In this document: positions 5,976 to 6,678 of the stretch, piece by piece
Numbering within the stretch: position 1 is the stretch's first letter
Layout: each line of letters begins with the position of its first letter
NCBI GenBank assembly: GCA_938014855.1
Contig: CALLQM010000144.1
Location: 1 to 6,678 of the forward strand
Direction: 5' to 3'
DNA length: 6,678 bases
DNA from: an uncultured Clostridia bacterium
GTDB taxonomy: Bacteria > Bacillota > Clostridia > Oscillospirales > Ruminococcaceae
Position numbers and translations under genes: made by a program
Notes under the pieces: generated by a model
What the model was told of the DNA's origin: nothing
Seen by the model: only the letters and a program-made list of their open reading frames with translations
Databases searched by the model: none

Positions 5976-6421
5976 AAAAAAACACCTCCTTTTCAGTTGG
6001 GGTAACATCGTAAAATTAAGAATTATGCAATATTGCCTCTATATATTGTATGTGATAAGGTTAATGATGTGAACTGGAGAGCACACAATTGTTGAAAAGA
6101 ATCTCTTAGGAGCAACATGCCAATCATCCCAAAGTGAACCGCGAATTGTTAAGCTGTCCGTGAGATTGGCAGACAGCATGCCATCCGGCATCCAGATCGG
6201 CTGAAATGGGTGTGGTTCTTATAGAATGAAGTGAATGCCCCATGGATCAATTCTACGTATAATCATTTTTCAAGTAGTAGCGAAAAGAATAGTTGTTTAT
6301 TAAAATAATAAACTCCTTTATGAAAAGCCCGCGGCCCAACTTATAATTGATCACACCTACCATATTCCGCTACCATAAAACCTTTCATTCACTGTAAGTG
6401 TTTTTTAGCGGCATGCTCTGT
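5976..6421. other. Long intergenic stretch without a convincing gene
   Basis: This region separates the leftward cupin gene from the rightward ABC transporter gene, so it should hold both promoters. Only the cupin ribosome site (5983-5990), a small AT-rich hairpin (6295-6313) and short inverted repeats around 6150-6195 (GCTGTC/GACAGC and TGCC/GGCA) are visible. A minus-strand frame at 6039-6191 has no ribosome site. I see no tRNA, riboswitch or recognisable transposase fragment. Confidence 0.6.
6295..6313. repeat. Small AT-rich perfect hairpin
   Basis: GTTTATTA (6295-6302) and TAATAAAC (6306-6313) pair perfectly over 8 bp around a 3-base loop. It lacks a GC-rich stem or T tract, so a terminator is unlikely; a protein-binding site is possible. 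Confidence 0.35.
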
Positions 6422-6427
6422 TATAAT
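6419..6427 (+). promoter_or_regulatory. Extended -10 promoter of the ABC transporter gene
   Basis: TGTTATAAT is a consensus extended -10 (TG, one base, then TATAAT at 6422-6427), 28 bases before the ATG at 6456. No good -35 is present at 17 bases, which would suit an activator-dependent promoter, as is common for BceA-type transporters. Confidence 0.55.
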
Positions 6428-6455
6428 ACTATTAAAAGCAAAGGAGGTATTTTAT

Positions 6456-6678
6456 ATGCAACAAGCAATACTGGAGATGGAATCTCTGCGAAAATATTAT
6501 GGTAGACAGGAAAACCAAACAAAGGCATTGAATGGTATCTCTTTCAAGGCGCTGCCCGGTGAATTCCTTGGCATTATGGGAGCCAGCGGATCGGGAAAAT
6601 CCACACTGCTCAACTGTATTGCCACAGTCATTCGCCCCACCGGGGGACACATTTTGATGGGCGGTGTGGAGATTGGTT
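6456..6678 (+). CDS. ABC transporter ATPase, BceA/MacB type (5' part)
   Basis: The first 74 residues of an ATP-binding subunit run off the right edge. ALNGISFKALPGEFLGIMG leads into Walker A GASGSGKST (42-50), followed by LLNCIATVIRPTGGHILMGG, the pattern of the MacB/LolD/BceA group. The LLNCIAT variant is typical of Bacillota antimicrobial-peptide exporters and detoxifiers such as BceA, usually paired with a large permease and often a two-component system. AAGGAGG (6441-6447) lies 8 bases before the ATG. The Q-loop, signature and Walker B lie beyond the window, so the substrate group is inferred. Confidence 0.85.
   Translation, partial: MQQAILEMESLRKYYGRQENQTKALNGISFKALPGEFLGIMGASGSGKSTLLNCIATVIRPTGGHILMGGVEIG

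Noticed and set aside
6039..6191. A 50-codon minus-strand frame starting MPDGMLSANLTDS
   Set aside because: It looks somewhat protein-like, but no ribosome site precedes the ATG, I recognise no family, and a 42-codon plus-strand frame over the same bases looks equally plausible. Chance or a decayed remnant is likelier.
6432..6650. A 72-codon minus-strand frame near the right edge
   Set aside because: It is antisense to the ABC transporter gene, which has a strong ribosome site and an intact Walker A motif.

Overview
The window looks like an accessory, gene-transfer-rich segment of a Bacillota genome, most likely a gut-type member of the Clostridia. The grounds are strong AGGAGG-type ribosome sites, moderate GC, ISL3 and IS3 insertion-sequence debris, and a BceA-type ABC transporter start. 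This assignment is inferred from sequence style, not from a database search.

Layout, left to right. Positions 1-224 hold the right-hand end of a degraded ISL3-family element: a transposase tail, then a terminal sequence ending at 224. Directly abutting it on the minus strand (225-275) is the 5' half of a cyclic-di-GMP-I (GEMM-I) riboswitch aptamer, which stops exactly where the element begins. A possible promoter for that leader lies at 334-362. Positions 354-4839 hold a five-gene arsenic detoxification operon on the minus strand, in transcription order arsR, acr3, a DUF2703-ArsD fusion, arsA, arsC. It is driven from a good promoter at 4874-4902 with a palindromic ArsR-type operator on the start site; the same palindrome recurs just before acr3. 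A bidirectional terminator (4979-5030) separates the operon from a cut-off C-terminal gene fragment (5049-5227). Next comes an IS3-family remnant (about 5228-5489) carrying the start of orfA, truncated against the 3' end of a minus-strand cupin gene (5514-5975). About 450 bases without a convincing gene follow, and then the start of a plus-strand ABC transporter ATPase (6456 to the window edge).

How the genes work together. ArsC reduces arsenate to arsenite. ArsD, and perhaps the Cys-rich DUF2703 domain fused to it, would pass arsenite to ArsA. ArsA is the ATPase normally paired with a membrane arsenite carrier, here Acr3. ArsR represses the set until arsenite binds. The acr3, arsD-fusion and arsA genes overlap by 1-4 bases, so their translation is probably coupled.

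The points most worth a second look are the interrupted c-di-GMP riboswitch, the DUF2703-ArsD fusion that keeps an internal ribosome site, and a Thr-to-Pro change in the first Walker A loop of ArsA. I did not find a wholly new system; the core is a recognisable ars operon with unusual details.
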